From Citrobacter koseri (GTDB lineage: Bacteria; Pseudomonadota; Gammaproteobacteria; Enterobacterales; Enterobacteriaceae), in assembly GCA_900446925.1 (NCBI GenBank), contig UAVY01000004.1, positions 620,001-684,000 of the forward strand: 64,000 nucleotides of DNA, read 5' to 3'. A program made the position numbers and the translations under genes. The notes under the pieces were generated by a model that saw nothing but the letters and a program-made list of their open reading frames with translations, was not told the DNA's origin and ran no database searches. Shown in pieces: positions 39,372 through 49,687 of the stretch. Positions within the stretch are counted from its first letter, which is position 1. Every line of letters begins with the position of its first letter.

Positions 39372-40357
39372 GTAAAAGACTGACGCTTTTTATTGGATTA
39401 ATGGCGCTGGGGACACGTCGGCATGGGCTTTCTGCTCGCGCCTTTCACAGCCGACGGTGACATTAGACATGGCCATCGGGCGAGTGGTTGTTCCGCCGGA
39501 TCTGCCGGTGGGCTCAGTGATTGTGTCCCGTGACTGGACAATGTCGGCGTCGGGTGGAGCAAGCTATAGCTGTTCAGCCGGTACTAACCGTTTTGCGGCG
39601 AAAATTGTCGTGCCGGAGCCACCGACCTGGGGAATAAAATTTATTCGACAAACGTAGACGGCATCGGCTTGCGTTTTAGCCGCGGTGGCGCAACGGTCAA
39701 TATTGTCTACCCGGATGTCTACTCCTCCTATGTCAACAGGCAGACCAATTATTCACTGGAAGGCTCCCGCTTTACGCTGGAAGTGATTAAAACTGCGAAC
39801 GTGACCGGCAGTGGCACCCTGGCGGCGGGGAAATATACCTCTTATGACTGGGAAAACGGCAGTAACCCCGATCCTTGAAACGTTCCTCAGCGCCAATGCC
39901 ATCACCGTCGTCTCGCCCTCCTGTACCGTGTTAAGCGGTAAGAATATGAACGTTGATATCGGTACGATTAAGCGCAGCGATCTGAATGGCGTTGGCACCA
40001 CGGCGGGAGGCAAAGATTTTAATATCCAGTTGCAGTGCAGCGGCGGCGTAAGTGAATCCGGTTTCGCCAATATCCATACGACTTTTTCCGGCAACCTGGC
40101 GACAAGCACCACTGCCGCTCAGGGCGTGCTAATCAACGAAAAAAGCGGAAACGCTGCGGCGAAAGGGATTGGCGTCCAGGTACTGAAAGATGGCACCCCC
40201 GCTGGAATTTAGCAAGAAATATAATATCGGCACCTTGCAGACCCAGGAAACCCGTTACATTACATTGCCTTATCGTGCACGCTTCTATCAATACGCATCG
40301 ACCACAAGTACCGGTGAGGTGGAGTCGCACATGATCTTTAACCTGACGTACGATTAA
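39362..40357 (+). CDS. mrkD: Fimbrial tip adhesin MrkD (several frameshifts)
   Basis: The type 3 fimbrial adhesin, about 331 residues when repaired. Readable parts in order: MSLSKRLTLFIGLMALGT (signal), TLDMAIGRVVVPPDLPVGSV, GLRFSRGGATVNIVYPDVYS, SGTLAAGKYTSYDWENG, then the pilin domain CTVLSGKNMNVDIGTIKRSD and ETRYITLPYRARFYQYA. At least four shifts occur (near 39415, 39625, 39875 and 40195), more than in any neighbour. Parts of the N-terminal receptor domain differ from the Klebsiella form as I remember it (VSRDWTMSASGGASYSC), as expected for this variable, ligand-determining domain. Confidence 0.85.
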
Positions 40358-40371
40358 TTCGGGAGGTGGGT

Positions 40372-41021
40372 ATGCGTGATTCAGCACAGTATAAAAATAT
40401 CAGACGACTCACTCAGTTGACCCTGATAAGCGGAATGCTTGTCGCCTCTTCAGCGTGGGGATTTGAAACCAATTACGATAGCGGACGGGTGGACTTCGCA
40501 GGGCGAGTAACGGATATCTCCTGTAGCGTAGCGCTCAATGGGGCAACAATGCGGGCAGCGGTAGCGTCTGGCTGGCACCGGTAAGCCTGGCGGAAGTACA
40601 TGCCCGTGGCGCGGGCGCATTTATGAAACCGCAATCCTTCACCCTGGAATTGTCGAACTGTCAGTTACGTCATGATGGTGGCGCTGCGAATAACGATGAG
40701 ATCAGCACGGTAAGTGTGCGCTGGATTGATGGATTCACGGTCAATACCGTCGGCAACGAAAATGCCGGTTATCTGGCGAATACACGAGCGGATGGGGCCA
40801 GCCATATTTTTCTGGCGCTGTCGACCAACGACAATAATACGCTGGATAAAAGCAATAAAATTGTTCCGGCTGACCCGCAGCAAAACCGGGTGCCTTTGGT
40901 GGAAAAAGCGGTAAGCGGCGGTGTGTTTACTTATTACATCGGTTACGTTACGCCAGCGCCGGAGAAAGCGACCAGTGGCCCGTTGACCAGTTGGGCAACC
41001 TGGGAGTTAGTGTATAACTGA
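40372..41021 (+). CDS. mrkF: Minor fimbrial subunit MrkF (one frameshift)
   Basis: A pilin of about 215 residues related to MrkA. The signal-anchor is LTQLTLISGMLVASSAWG, the mature start FETNYDSGRVDFAGRVTDIS repeats the MrkA donor-strand pattern, with Cys pair in DISCSVALNG and LSNCQLRHDG. One shift near 40550 precedes SVWLAPVSLAEVHARG. It terminates or anchors the fibre at the surface. Last gene of the operon, followed by a terminator. Confidence 0.9.
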
Positions 41022-41046
41022 TTTCTTGCGTGTGAAGGTTGGTTTT

Positions 41047-41073
41047 GATGCCGGAGTCTTCCGGCATTTTTTT
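41047..41073 (+). terminator. Terminator of mrkABCDF
   Basis: ATGCCGGA/TCCGGCAT stem followed by seven T, 26 bases after mrkF and before the convergent mrkJ. Confidence 0.85.
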
Positions 41074-41080
41074 CTCTTTT

Positions 41081-41800
41081 TTAAACCGTAATCTCTTCTT
41101 TGACCAGTTGTTCAATACTGACTTCTTTCCAGTAATGCCCCTGAATGGCAAACCACTCCATACCCTGCAACCATTTCTTATGCGCCTTCGCTTTCGACGC
41201 CTTCAATAATCACATTATGTTGGTTACGGGAAAGGAAAAGTGACCAGCGCATCCATCAATGGCCGACCAGACTCTTTTTGCATTAAATGCCAGAAGAAGT
41301 TTCTGTCGATTTTGACATAATCAAAATGATAGCCGCGAATCGCGTTAATTCCCGCGTAGCCAGCGCCAAAGTCATCGAGCCAGAGTGGGGTGCTGTGGGA
41401 ATCACACCAGGCGGCGAGAGAGTTATTCAACAGTTCGTTAGAGTTTTCCGTGATTTCAAAGTGAACGCAGCCCAGTGCTTTGACTTTCGCTTTCCACTTC
41501 TGGCCCGTAGCAGGACGCTAAGTATATGGTCGTCAACGTTAATCGTGGCAGAAACATTGTTTTTTATAAACCACGCTTTATGTTTTTCTATTAACGCCAG
41601 TTGTTCCATAAAGATACTTTCCCGTAAGTCCGCATTGGCATAACGAAATAACTCTTCTGGAGAAACAGGGATATGGTCAAAGCGGCTCAGGCACTCAACG
41701 GCGACAAGCGCCCGAGAGGTGAAAACATTTTTTGGAAGACATATCGAACGGATATATCGCTACGTGACAAATTATGATTGAAAAACATAAGTGCGTCCAT
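41081..41800 (-). CDS. mrkJ: EAL-domain c-di-GMP phosphodiesterase MrkJ (frameshifted)
   Basis: About 239 residues, a stand-alone EAL enzyme that hydrolyses c-di-GMP and lowers type 3 fimbria output. The start MDALMFFNHNLSRSDIS is in frame one; after a shift near 41730 VAVECLSRFDHIPVSP gives the (variant) EAL region, then MEQLALIEKHKAWFIKNN. The catalytic LWLDDFGAGYAGINAIRGY and FDYVKIDRNFFW are clear, and VKEEITV ends it. Further shifts lie near 41500 and 41225. The order mrkF, mrkJ, mrkI, mrkH is as in Klebsiella. Confidence 0.85.
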
Positions 41801-41942
41801 TATATCTCGTCAGAAATCAGGTCAACGGTGAGAGGGGGTGGTATTAATATAAGTGATATTTTTGTCGGTGAAAATGATTGACAGGGGGCTGGTTAACAAT
41901 TAATTATCGGTTTTTGATTGGTCATCTGCACATTTAATATGT

Positions 41943-42527
41943 TTAGCACCGAAACATATTGATGATTCTTTTGTTCATCACTTGCGAGTTATTCATGCCT
42001 AACTTTCTCATAATACTCGCCCTGTGAGTGTGGGCCGTTTTATAGTCAATGTTGAGAAGCTCTGCTATTTGTTTATTGTTATGGTTGGCAATCATTAGCG
42101 CCAGCACCTGCTGCTCCCTGGTAGTGAGTTTTCGCCGGGTGTATAAGCGCTGATATTCGCGGGCCGTTAAAGGATGTTTGAAGATGGCCGAGAGATCGGA
42201 GCAAGACGCGTTTTCCGTCAGAATCAATACATTTTCAAGATCGAGAAGTTCACGGCATAAGCTGGCGAGGTCGCTTTTTACAATCAGAACGAGCAGCGTG
42301 CAGTGCGTGAGATACATTCGTAATCTATTGAGTAAGGCGACCGTCCTGGCCGCAGAGATATCCTTATGAATGACATTGATAATAATCGTACCCGATTGAG
42401 GGGCACAGGTTCTCCCGGCGATCTCCTGATAGCCCAGCGTGGTAATATTTATCTCATTGTCCACCATGTAATGCAGGATTGATTGCCCAATGAGATTATC
42501 ATCAGTGTAAAATAATAAATTACTCAA
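41943..42527 (-). CDS. mrkI: LuxR-type regulator MrkI
   Basis: A 194-residue intact regulator. The N-terminal 130 residues form a receiver-like domain without obvious phospho-Asp set (SNLLFYTDDNLIGQSILHYM). The C-terminal LuxR helix-turn-helix is LTTREQQVLALMIANHNNKQ and IAELLNIDYKTAHTHRASIM. It acts with MrkH on mrk transcription. The start is TTG at 42527; the codons upstream run directly into the mrkH stop, so the two genes are coupled in one operon. Confidence 0.9.
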   Translation of the reverse strand: MSNLLFYTDDNLIGQSILHYMVDNEINITTLGYQEIAGRTCAPQSGTIIINVIHKDISAARTVALLNRLRMYLTHCTLLVLIVKSDLASLCRELLDLENVLILTENASCSDLSAIFKHPLTAREYQRLYTRRKLTTREQQVLALMIANHNNKQIAELLNIDYKTAHTHRASIMRKLGMNNSQVMNKRIINMFRC

Positions 42528-42542
42528 TGTTTTCTCGGTCTG

Positions 42543-43256
42543 TTAAACTAAAAAAATCTTATTTTTAATTTTATTGTCAATAATTAATTTGACGATAACA
42601 TTCTCTATGTAATGTTTATAATCGTCACTTTTATGCTGAAACATACAAGAGATGCGGAAATCTGCTTCTTCATACGATTTTTCGCTATGGAGTTCTGTTA
42701 CGCTGATGATTTTTAAGTTAGTCATTACGCTGCCATATTCACCAAAGCTCATCTCAACATTTTCTAACACATTATCTTTACGCATAAATTTAAGTTGAGA
42801 TTGGGTGGATATGAAAGAACACCCGCCGTCAGAGACATCATTTAACGTATGTTTAAAAGTAACGCCATTTTTATAACGACCAGAACAACAGAATTGATAA
42901 CTCTCTCTTGTCTTAAGTCGGGGGGACGATCGCCGTTGCAGTATGTTTATGCTCTCAGGAATGGCAAAGCGGAAAACGTTATCCGGGCTATTGTGCTCAG
43001 TATTTATCTGTGCGGTGGCAAACTCAATCCTGCCAAGTTTACTGTGGATCTGAAAACAGACATCGTCGTTTTCAGATAACGAAGGCTGAAAAGAGGGAGG
43101 GAGATCGATATAAAAAGATGAACTGTCAACTTTTCGTAAATCCGATTGCCAGCTCAGATCGTTAAAACTAAAATCCAGTTTAGACTTAACCCTGAATTCT
43201 TCTCTCAGGATAGCAATAATTTCATATCTGGATTTTTTCGAAACTCCTTCTGACAT
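42543..43256 (-). CDS. mrkH: PilZ-domain c-di-GMP-dependent activator MrkH
   Basis: A 237-residue protein. The C-terminal PilZ domain has both c-di-GMP motifs: RRSSPRLKTRE (RxxxR) near residue 110 and DVSDGGCSF (D/NxSxxG) near 140. An N-terminal YcgR-N-like barrel (about 1-100) completes the binding pocket. With c-di-GMP it binds upstream of mrkA and switches on the fimbriae. First gene of the leftward mrkH-mrkI-mrkJ group. The frame is intact. Confidence 0.92.
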   Translation of the reverse strand: MSEGVSKKSRYEIIAILREEFRVKSKLDFSFNDLSWQSDLRKVDSSSFYIDLPPSFQPSLSENDDVCFQIHSKLGRIEFATAQINTEHNSPDNVFRFAIPESINILQRRSSPRLKTRESYQFCCSGRYKNGVTFKHTLNDVSDGGCSFISTQSQLKFMRKDNVLENVEMSFGEYGSVMTNLKIISVTELHSEKSYEEADFRISCMFQHKSDDYKHYIENVIVKLIIDNKIKNKIFLV

Positions 43257-43400
43257 ACCATCTCTCTAAAATACAATGTCCTTTCAGATTATTATCCCAT
43301 GTTGCGATCGCCTGTTTATTAAAAATAAAAGGATGCGGCCTATTGTTGAATTTTCAAAAATAGTTCAATGCTATTGATTGCGTATTGACATTCGGTGAAT

Positions 43401-43422
43401 TTGCCCGGCATGTGCCGGGCAA
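43401..43422 (-). terminator. Hairpin after iutA
   Basis: TTGCCCGGCA/TGCCGGGCAA perfect stem 11 bases after the iutA stop on the minus strand; only a weak T tract follows. Confidence 0.6.
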
Positions 43423-43432
43423 GGAGGGCGGT

Positions 43433-45635
43433 TTAGAACAGAACTGAGTAGTTCAGACCAAAGGTGCGGCCGCGGCCTTTGTAATCATACAGGGACGCGG
43501 GGCCGTAACCTGGGCTGTAGTACAGCGGCGCGCGCTGCCCCCAGACGGTGGTGTAGTCACGGTCGAAGAGGTTCTCAACGCTGAAGCTGAGTTTACCCAC
43601 CGGAAGCTGATAGCTGCCGAGCAAATCGACGGTGGTATAGCCATCAATGCTGTAGCCTTCTGCATCGCTCACATCGAAGGAGGTGGTGCTCTGTACGCGC
43701 AGGCTCCACGGGTCCGGCGCCCAGCCAATGTAGGCTGTCGCTTTCGATGGGCTTGCCACCTTCACGTCATATTTCTGCCAGCTACCGTTCACTTTCGACT
43801 CGGTTTTTAGCACGTTGAAGTTCGCACCGGTACTCCAGTCGGTATCTGGAATCAGGTAGTCCACCGCGCCTTCCACGCCGTAAATGCGGCGTTTGTCGTC
43901 CACCACGCTGATGGTCAGATCTTTATTCGCCACCACGCTCTTATCGGAAATCGAGTAGTAGGCCGCGATTTGGGTGCGCAGGTTGTCGCCGGTAAAGCGC
44001 CAGCCCAGCTCATAAGAATCGACCTTCACGCCTTCCAGCTTGCTGTCGCCGACGTTCACGCTGTTGGTCAGAGGAAGGTGACCGTTCACCGCTGCGCCAT
44101 AGGTGCCGCGACCGTAGTATTTACCCGGGTCCGGTAGCTCCACGCCCTGGGAGAAGTTGAGCCATGCCTGCTGGCGTTCGGTGATGTGCATCAGCAGACC
44201 AGCGTTGAACAGGAAGTTGTCGTAATCAACCGAGCCGCCTGGAATGGCGTCGGCGGATGTCGCCTTCCCGGCGGCAATCTGCTGTTGCTGCGCGTAGCCG
44301 ATGAAATCATCAATCTTGTTCTCAGTGTACTGATAGCGTACGCCGCCGCTGAGGGTAAAGATATCATTGATGTCATAGCTCGATTGCAGGAAGGCCGCCA
44401 GGTTGGTGATGTCATACGACGGATAGCGCCCGGTGGTGTAAATCTTCTGGTTGTTCAGCCCCCCGGAAGCGCTTGCCTGGGCCAGATCGAAGAACATCTG
44501 GTTGGAGGTAAAGCGCTCGTGGTCGGCATCCAGCCCGTAGGTGATTTGCCAGCCGTCCAGCGGTTTGCTGTTCAGAGTCAGTTTCATGCCGTACTGGTCG
44601 GTGTCCTGCTGTGACGAGGAGAAAGCCGTCGCCTGTTTGTTCGCATTTACGGTCGGGAACGGGTAGAACAGCAGCGACTCATCGCGGTAGTAAACCTGGC
44701 CGACCAGCTCCTGACCAAAGAAATCGCTGTTGGAGTACTGTAGGCTGATCAGATGACGCTCGGTGCCGGGAATACGGTCGGAATTCAGCCCCTTACTGAC
44801 GTATGGCGTGCTGGCCCCGCTAATGGCGGAGAAATCTTTCCCAAGATTCAGCCCGTAATCGTCGTCGCCCTGGCTTTTATAGTACTGCGTGATCAGCTGA
44901 AGCTGTTGGGTTTCATCGATGTTCAGCGTACCGGTGCCCATGATGTCCAGGCGATCGGAATACTGTAGGCCGGTCTGGGTGTTATCGAGCAGGGTGGCAT
45001 CGCCGTTACCGTCAAACCAGCCGCCAAACTTCTGGTACGCCACTGAAACACGCCCGGAGATATGGTCATTGCCGCCGGAGATGGCGCTGGCAATGCGCTC
45101 ATCGTGATCTTTACTGCTGTTAAAGCCGCTTTTGGTGCCAGCCTCAAACTCCATCTGGGTTTCCGGCTGGCCTTTTTTTGGTCACGATGTTGATCAGACC
45201 ACCGGTACTGCCGCCGCCGTACAGGGCCGTCGCGCCGGAGATCACTTCAATATGATCGATATTGAAAGGATCGATAGAGTCCAGCTGTCGGCTGTCGGTG
45301 CGTGAAGAGTTGAGACGCACGCCGTCAACCAGCACGACCAGCGGGCGGCCACGCACGTTCATACCGTAGTTGGTGCGGCTCTGGCTGCTGACGTCAAGGC
45401 CAGGGATCAGCTGAGCCAGCGCGTCTTTCAGCTCTTTGCCGCCCTGAATCTGCTGTTCCAGTTCGGCGTTTTCGATAACCCAGGTGGTTTGCGCCATCTC
45501 CGCAACGGTGCGATTGCTGCGGTTGGCAGACACCACGAGCGTTTCATCATCGGTTTGTTGAGCGACTGCTGGCGCCATCATGGCGAGAAGCAGTGGGTTG
45601 AGAGCCCAAAGCGTATACTTTTTGCTTATCATCAT
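43433..45635 (-). CDS. iutA: Aerobactin receptor IutA (one frameshift)
   Basis: The TonB-dependent receptor for ferric aerobactin (also a cloacin/phage target), about 732 residues. The signal peptide ends APAVA, then QQTDDETLVVSANRSN contains the TonB box. The plug has IPGLDVSSQSRTNYGMNVRG and YGGGSTGGLINIVTKK, the barrel ends FGLNYSVLF with terminal Phe. A run of seven A (minus strand, near 45175-45181) breaks the frame between VTKK and GQPETQMEFEAG; six A restore it. It lies downstream of iucD in the same operon. Confidence 0.95.
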
Positions 45636-45661
45636 TATTCCTTCACACGGGCGGAAAAAAA

Positions 45662-46997
45662 TCAGCCCAAAGATGCTGTGTAGCGAGTTAAAGAAGCAGC
45701 CTCCGGCTGCGGTTTTTCCCGGCTGCCGCTGCGCCATTGAATCAGGGCGGGCGGCATACTGAGATCGAATAAATCACGCCCCAGCGCGCGATTAAGAATA
45801 CGGGCGGAGCGCCAGGCCATCAGGCTGAGCTGTGGTTCGGCGATGCCGTGGGTTTGCATACTGGCGTTGACCGCGAAGATGTTGTTCTCTTTCGGGCCGT
45901 TCCACTCCAGGGTGAAGTCGTCGCGTACTTTGAAATTGCACTCATCGCGCATGGCGATTCGCGACATTAGCGGTGAAAGTATCTGCGGCAGCGCGGGACG
46001 GTAGCCGGTGGCGAAAATCACCACGTCACTTTCCAGAGTGTCATAGCCGTTATCCAGATGATGCTCCAGCAGCAGTTGCCAGCTCTGGCCGCGACTTTCC
46101 AGCCCGGTGACCGAGCGGCTTGGCAGCAGACGAGCGTTACGCGGTTGCCTCAGTACCTCGAAGCGGTGATACAACTCGCGATAGATGGTCAGTAGCGAGT
46201 CGGCCGTGATGCCGTCGGAGGTCATTTTCTGGCTCGTCGAGCATCTTCTGGCGCGCGCTTTCATTCAGACCGACGAAGCCTGAAACGTACTCAGGCGTGA
46301 AGTATTCGTTGGCGAACGCCGCCTCATCCAGCGCGTTAAAGTTATTGCGGCGCGAGACCCAACTGATCTCTGCAACGTCGCCCCATTCTCCGCGCAGCGC
46401 ATTGAGGAACAGGTCGGCGCCGCTTTGCCCGCCGCCAACCACGGTGACTCGCTTGCCGCCGAGGTCTGGCTGGCGCAGGCTCATTTCACTGGCGTGGAAG
46501 CAGGTTTGCGTCGCCGTTTTTACGCAAGGCGGCAGGTGCGGTTGCTTGCCAATGCCAAGGCAGATATTGCGGGCAACGCTTTCGCCCTGGCTGGTCTGCA
46601 CCACAAACCGCTGGCGTCTCTCGTCGAAATCAATACTCTCAACGGTATGATTGAAATGCAGATTGTTCATCCCTTCGGCGGCCCAGCGCAGGTAGTCGGA
46701 AAACTCATCGCGGGACACGGTACGCAGCTCGGTGGTCAGGAAGCGGTAGAATTTTTTGCGCTTCACCAGATAGTTAACAAAGCTGTACGGGCTTGTGGGA
46801 GCCACAGCGCTAACCAGATCTTTCAGGAACATGGTCTGCATATGGCAGTCCGGCACCAGCATGCCGGGATGCCAGGCAAAATGCGGGCGGCCGTCAAAGA
46901 AGCGGCTGCTTAATCCTTCGGCCTGATGAGACAGCGCCGCGATGCTCAGGTTGAACGGGCCGATGCCTACGCCAATAAAATCTACAGTGTTTGTCAT
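45662..46997 (-). CDS. iucD: L-lysine N6-monooxygenase IucD (one frameshift)
   Basis: A flavoprotein of about 444 residues that hydroxylates lysine on N6, the first step of aerobactin synthesis, with NADPH and O2. FAD site GVGIGPFNLSIAALS near the N-terminus, NADPH site VVGGGQSGADLFLNAL near residue 195, and the family ATGYRP motif (VIFATGYRPALPQIL). A shift near 46225 separates DEPENDLRRHHG from KMTSDGITADSLLTIY. It begins three bases after iucC ends. Confidence 0.95.
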
Positions 46998-47000
46998 GAT

Positions 47001-48740
47001 TCAGTCCCTGGTTGCCAGCCACAGCGGGTTTTGCAGATCCTCAAGGTAATTCGGCAACATGCGGCTGCCGCCGTCCTGGTCGGGCCAGGTCAGTTTTACC
47101 GGGTTCAGCACTACGCGAATGATTTGTGGCTTGAAGAGTGAGAAAAGCGCAAAGCGCGCTGACATTTGTGGATGTTCCTGCATGTAATCACTCAACACTG
47201 CTGCCAGCAGTTGATAAAAACGCCTCTCCGGTACGCCAAGGCGAGCCATCAGCGGCGAAACAAAGCGCAGAACCGTCACGAAGTGGCCGGTCTGCAAATC
47301 ATGAATTAAGTAGTCGGCGCTCAGGCGAGCGGTGACGTCACGCACCTCCTGAGGCAGGGAGTCCATCTCCGGGAACGCATCTTTCACCAGCCGCATATCG
47401 CCCTGGAAGTCTTTCAACAGCACGCGCTGCGGTACGCCCTCTTTCATGGCGAGCGTTATATTTTGTCCGTGGGCGATAAGCGCGACGCCGTAGCGGCAAA
47501 GCAGGTGATACAGCGGAACCACTACCACCCGGAACAGCTGCGTGAGCCAGGTTTCAGCGTCCAGCCCGGAGCGGTCGATATATGCGCCTATCAGCGGCTG
47601 ATTGTTTTCATCGCACTCCATCAGTGTCGCCATCAGAATCGGACTTTCGTCCGGCTTCAGCCAGCGACACGGATTCTCACGCCAGATAACGCCGAGCATC
47701 TCCTGGGTAGCGGTAGGGGGGCCTGGGCAAGCGCGGCATAGCCTTCATGGGACACATAGCCCGCCGCCGGTTCACCGAGGATCACCGCGCCGCTTTGCTT
47801 AAGCGTGGCGTCGGTCGCAAAAAACTGTTGCAGCCAGCGTGAGGCCAGCGGCCCGGCGGCGATGTATTTGCCCGGAATCCCCCGGGTAGCAGGAGGGTGT
47901 TGTAGATGGTCAGCGGCAGCTTGATATCCAGCCCGCCCTGGCGACTGGCGTTGGTCAGGGTGCGCAGCGACTGCTGGGGCGAGCCACAAGTCGCCAAACT
48001 CGCCGAGAGAAACCATCCTGCCTTCGGCAAGATCGGCGATGAAGTCGAGGGGCGATTTTTTGCTGCCACTGCCACGGATGTACCGGCAGTGGCAGCCAGT
48101 CGTTATCCAGCCCGTTTTCCTGCCAGACCTGATTGAAGCGAGCAAACTCCTGCGGGTCCATCGCGGCCGTTAACAACTGCTGAATATCCAGCTCGCTGTC
48201 GCAGCGCCAGACCATATGCTCACGTTTTACCGCCAGCCAGTGCAGTCTGAAGGTGTTGGCGTACTCTGGCGCATATCGCTCCAGCGCCTCTTTGCCCCAG
48301 CCCCGACGGCCTTTATTAAAAGCGAATTTAGGATGGCCGCTTAGCAGGCATTGCAGGCGGTCGGCATCAAGATCAATCAGGTCACTGGCGCTCAGCCCGC
48401 GACGTGCCTTCAGCAGTTGCAGGTCGCCCAGCAGCGTGGCATACAAATCCTGCATATGCTCAGCAACGGTGGCATCGCTCATCGACAGCACCGGTTTTAG
48501 CTGCATCAGTAGCGTTTGCGCCAGAACGGGTTCGTCCGCGCAGCGCAGCGTTTGAGCATCAATCCACAGCCAGCCCCAGATGCCGCGTTCAGCGCTGAAG
48601 CGCCATTGCGCGCCCGGCAGGTTAATGCAGTAGCGGCCATCGCCCTGAGATTCCGCGTGGAAAACCTGCTCATACTCCAGCTCGGCCAGCATTTTTGCCA
48701 CCAGCTGGCGGTTAACAAAATCCCAATCCTTGTGATTCAT
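47001..48740 (-). CDS. iucC: Aerobactin synthetase subunit IucC (two frameshifts)
   Basis: An NRPS-independent siderophore synthetase of about 579 residues. It adds the second N6-acetyl-N6-hydroxylysine to the citrate half-product, giving aerobactin, with ATP. NHKDWDFVNRQLVAKMLAEL begins it; the IucA/IucC domain holds LPVHPWQWQQKI and FLVDQ-like segments, and the FhuF-like C-terminal part HGQNITLAMKEGVPQRVLLK binds ATP and substrate. Frames change near 48060 and again near 47700-47720. The stop of the upstream iucB overlaps its ATG. Confidence 0.94.
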
Positions 48741-49687
48741 TACAGACCGACCTCCGTGAAGAAGTGATGGCGATCCGCCATCACCATGCGTGAGCGCTTG
48801 TGCGGGAAGTCGAACTCTTTAATTGTCCGGTACCCCGCAGGCTCAAGGTGGCGGAACAGTCGCTGGTTATCGGCGCGTGGCTCAAGTACGGTGCGCTGCG
48901 TGCGGGGCTCATCCAGCAGCAGGTAATGCGTCAGCCCGCGCAGCCAGCTTTGTACGTAGTGGGCTCCGCGCCATTGCTGTTCACCAACCAGCAGATGCAG
49001 GCCACGGTCAAAGGGTTGCCATGAATAGTGGCGGCCAATGCGGTCTTCCGCCGCCCAGTAGATTTCGAAATAGCTAAACGGCCGATCGTCGAAGCAGCCG
49101 ATCAGCGGGAACGCATGTTTACCAGTGAGCTGGCGCTCCAGATAGGCGGTCTGTACCTCCAGAGAGCCGCTTTGCTCCCAGAAATACTCAACGCGCGGAT
49201 CGTTCATCCAGCGGGTGAAACGTTCTGCATCAAGAACGGGATCGGCAACGCGGAAACTCAGCGTCTTGCGAACGCGTGGATCGTAACGGCGATAAACCTC
49301 GCCCTGCGGACGGGGTGGGCGTAGCGGGAAATAAATCTCACGCTCTGCATCAAAAACCATTTCGCCGGAGGCCCGGTTTGCCGGAGAACTCAGCCATAGC
49401 GGTAACTGCCAGAAGGCGGCGCGATGGATGATGTCGCTTTTTACCTGCCCGAAAAGCGTCAGCGCCTGTGGCTCCTCACGCCATTCGGCCCAGGGGAGAA
49501 CCACCGCTGAAAGTTGCGGTGCGGCGATAAATATCTGATCCAGCGCGTCGCGCAGCCACCCTGTCGGCAGCGGCCCCGGCCAGTGCAGCACCGCGCTATT
49601 GTCCAGCCCCCAGCTAAGATTCAGAGGCTTGTCGAGTTTTTCACAGCGCAGTCCATATCCGCTGTGAACGATGTTTGCCTTAGACAT
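48740..49687 (-). CDS. iucB: N6-hydroxylysine O-acetyltransferase IucB
   Basis: An intact 315-residue enzyme that acetylates N6-hydroxylysine with acetyl-CoA. The C-terminal GNAT-like domain (about 135-315) has AERFTRWMNDPRVEYFWEQS and the region HLLVGEQQWRGAHYVQSWLR, the acetyl-CoA loop of the RhbD/IucB family, ending in DFPHKRSRMVMADRHHFF. It sits between iucA and iucC with an overlap at the iucC start. Confidence 0.96.
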   Translation of the reverse strand: MSKANIVHSGYGLRCEKLDKPLNLSWGLDNSAVLHWPGPLPTGWLRDALDQIFIAAPQLSAVVLPWAEWREEPQALTLFGQVKSDIIHRAAFWQLPLWLSSPANRASGEMVFDAEREIYFPLRPPRPQGEVYRRYDPRVRKTLSFRVADPVLDAERFTRWMNDPRVEYFWEQSGSLEVQTAYLERQLTGKHAFPLIGCFDDRPFSYFEIYWAAEDRIGRHYSWQPFDRGLHLLVGEQQWRGAHYVQSWLRGLTHYLLLDEPRTQRTVLEPRADNQRLFRHLEPAGYRTIKEFDFPHKRSRMVMADRHHFFTEVGL

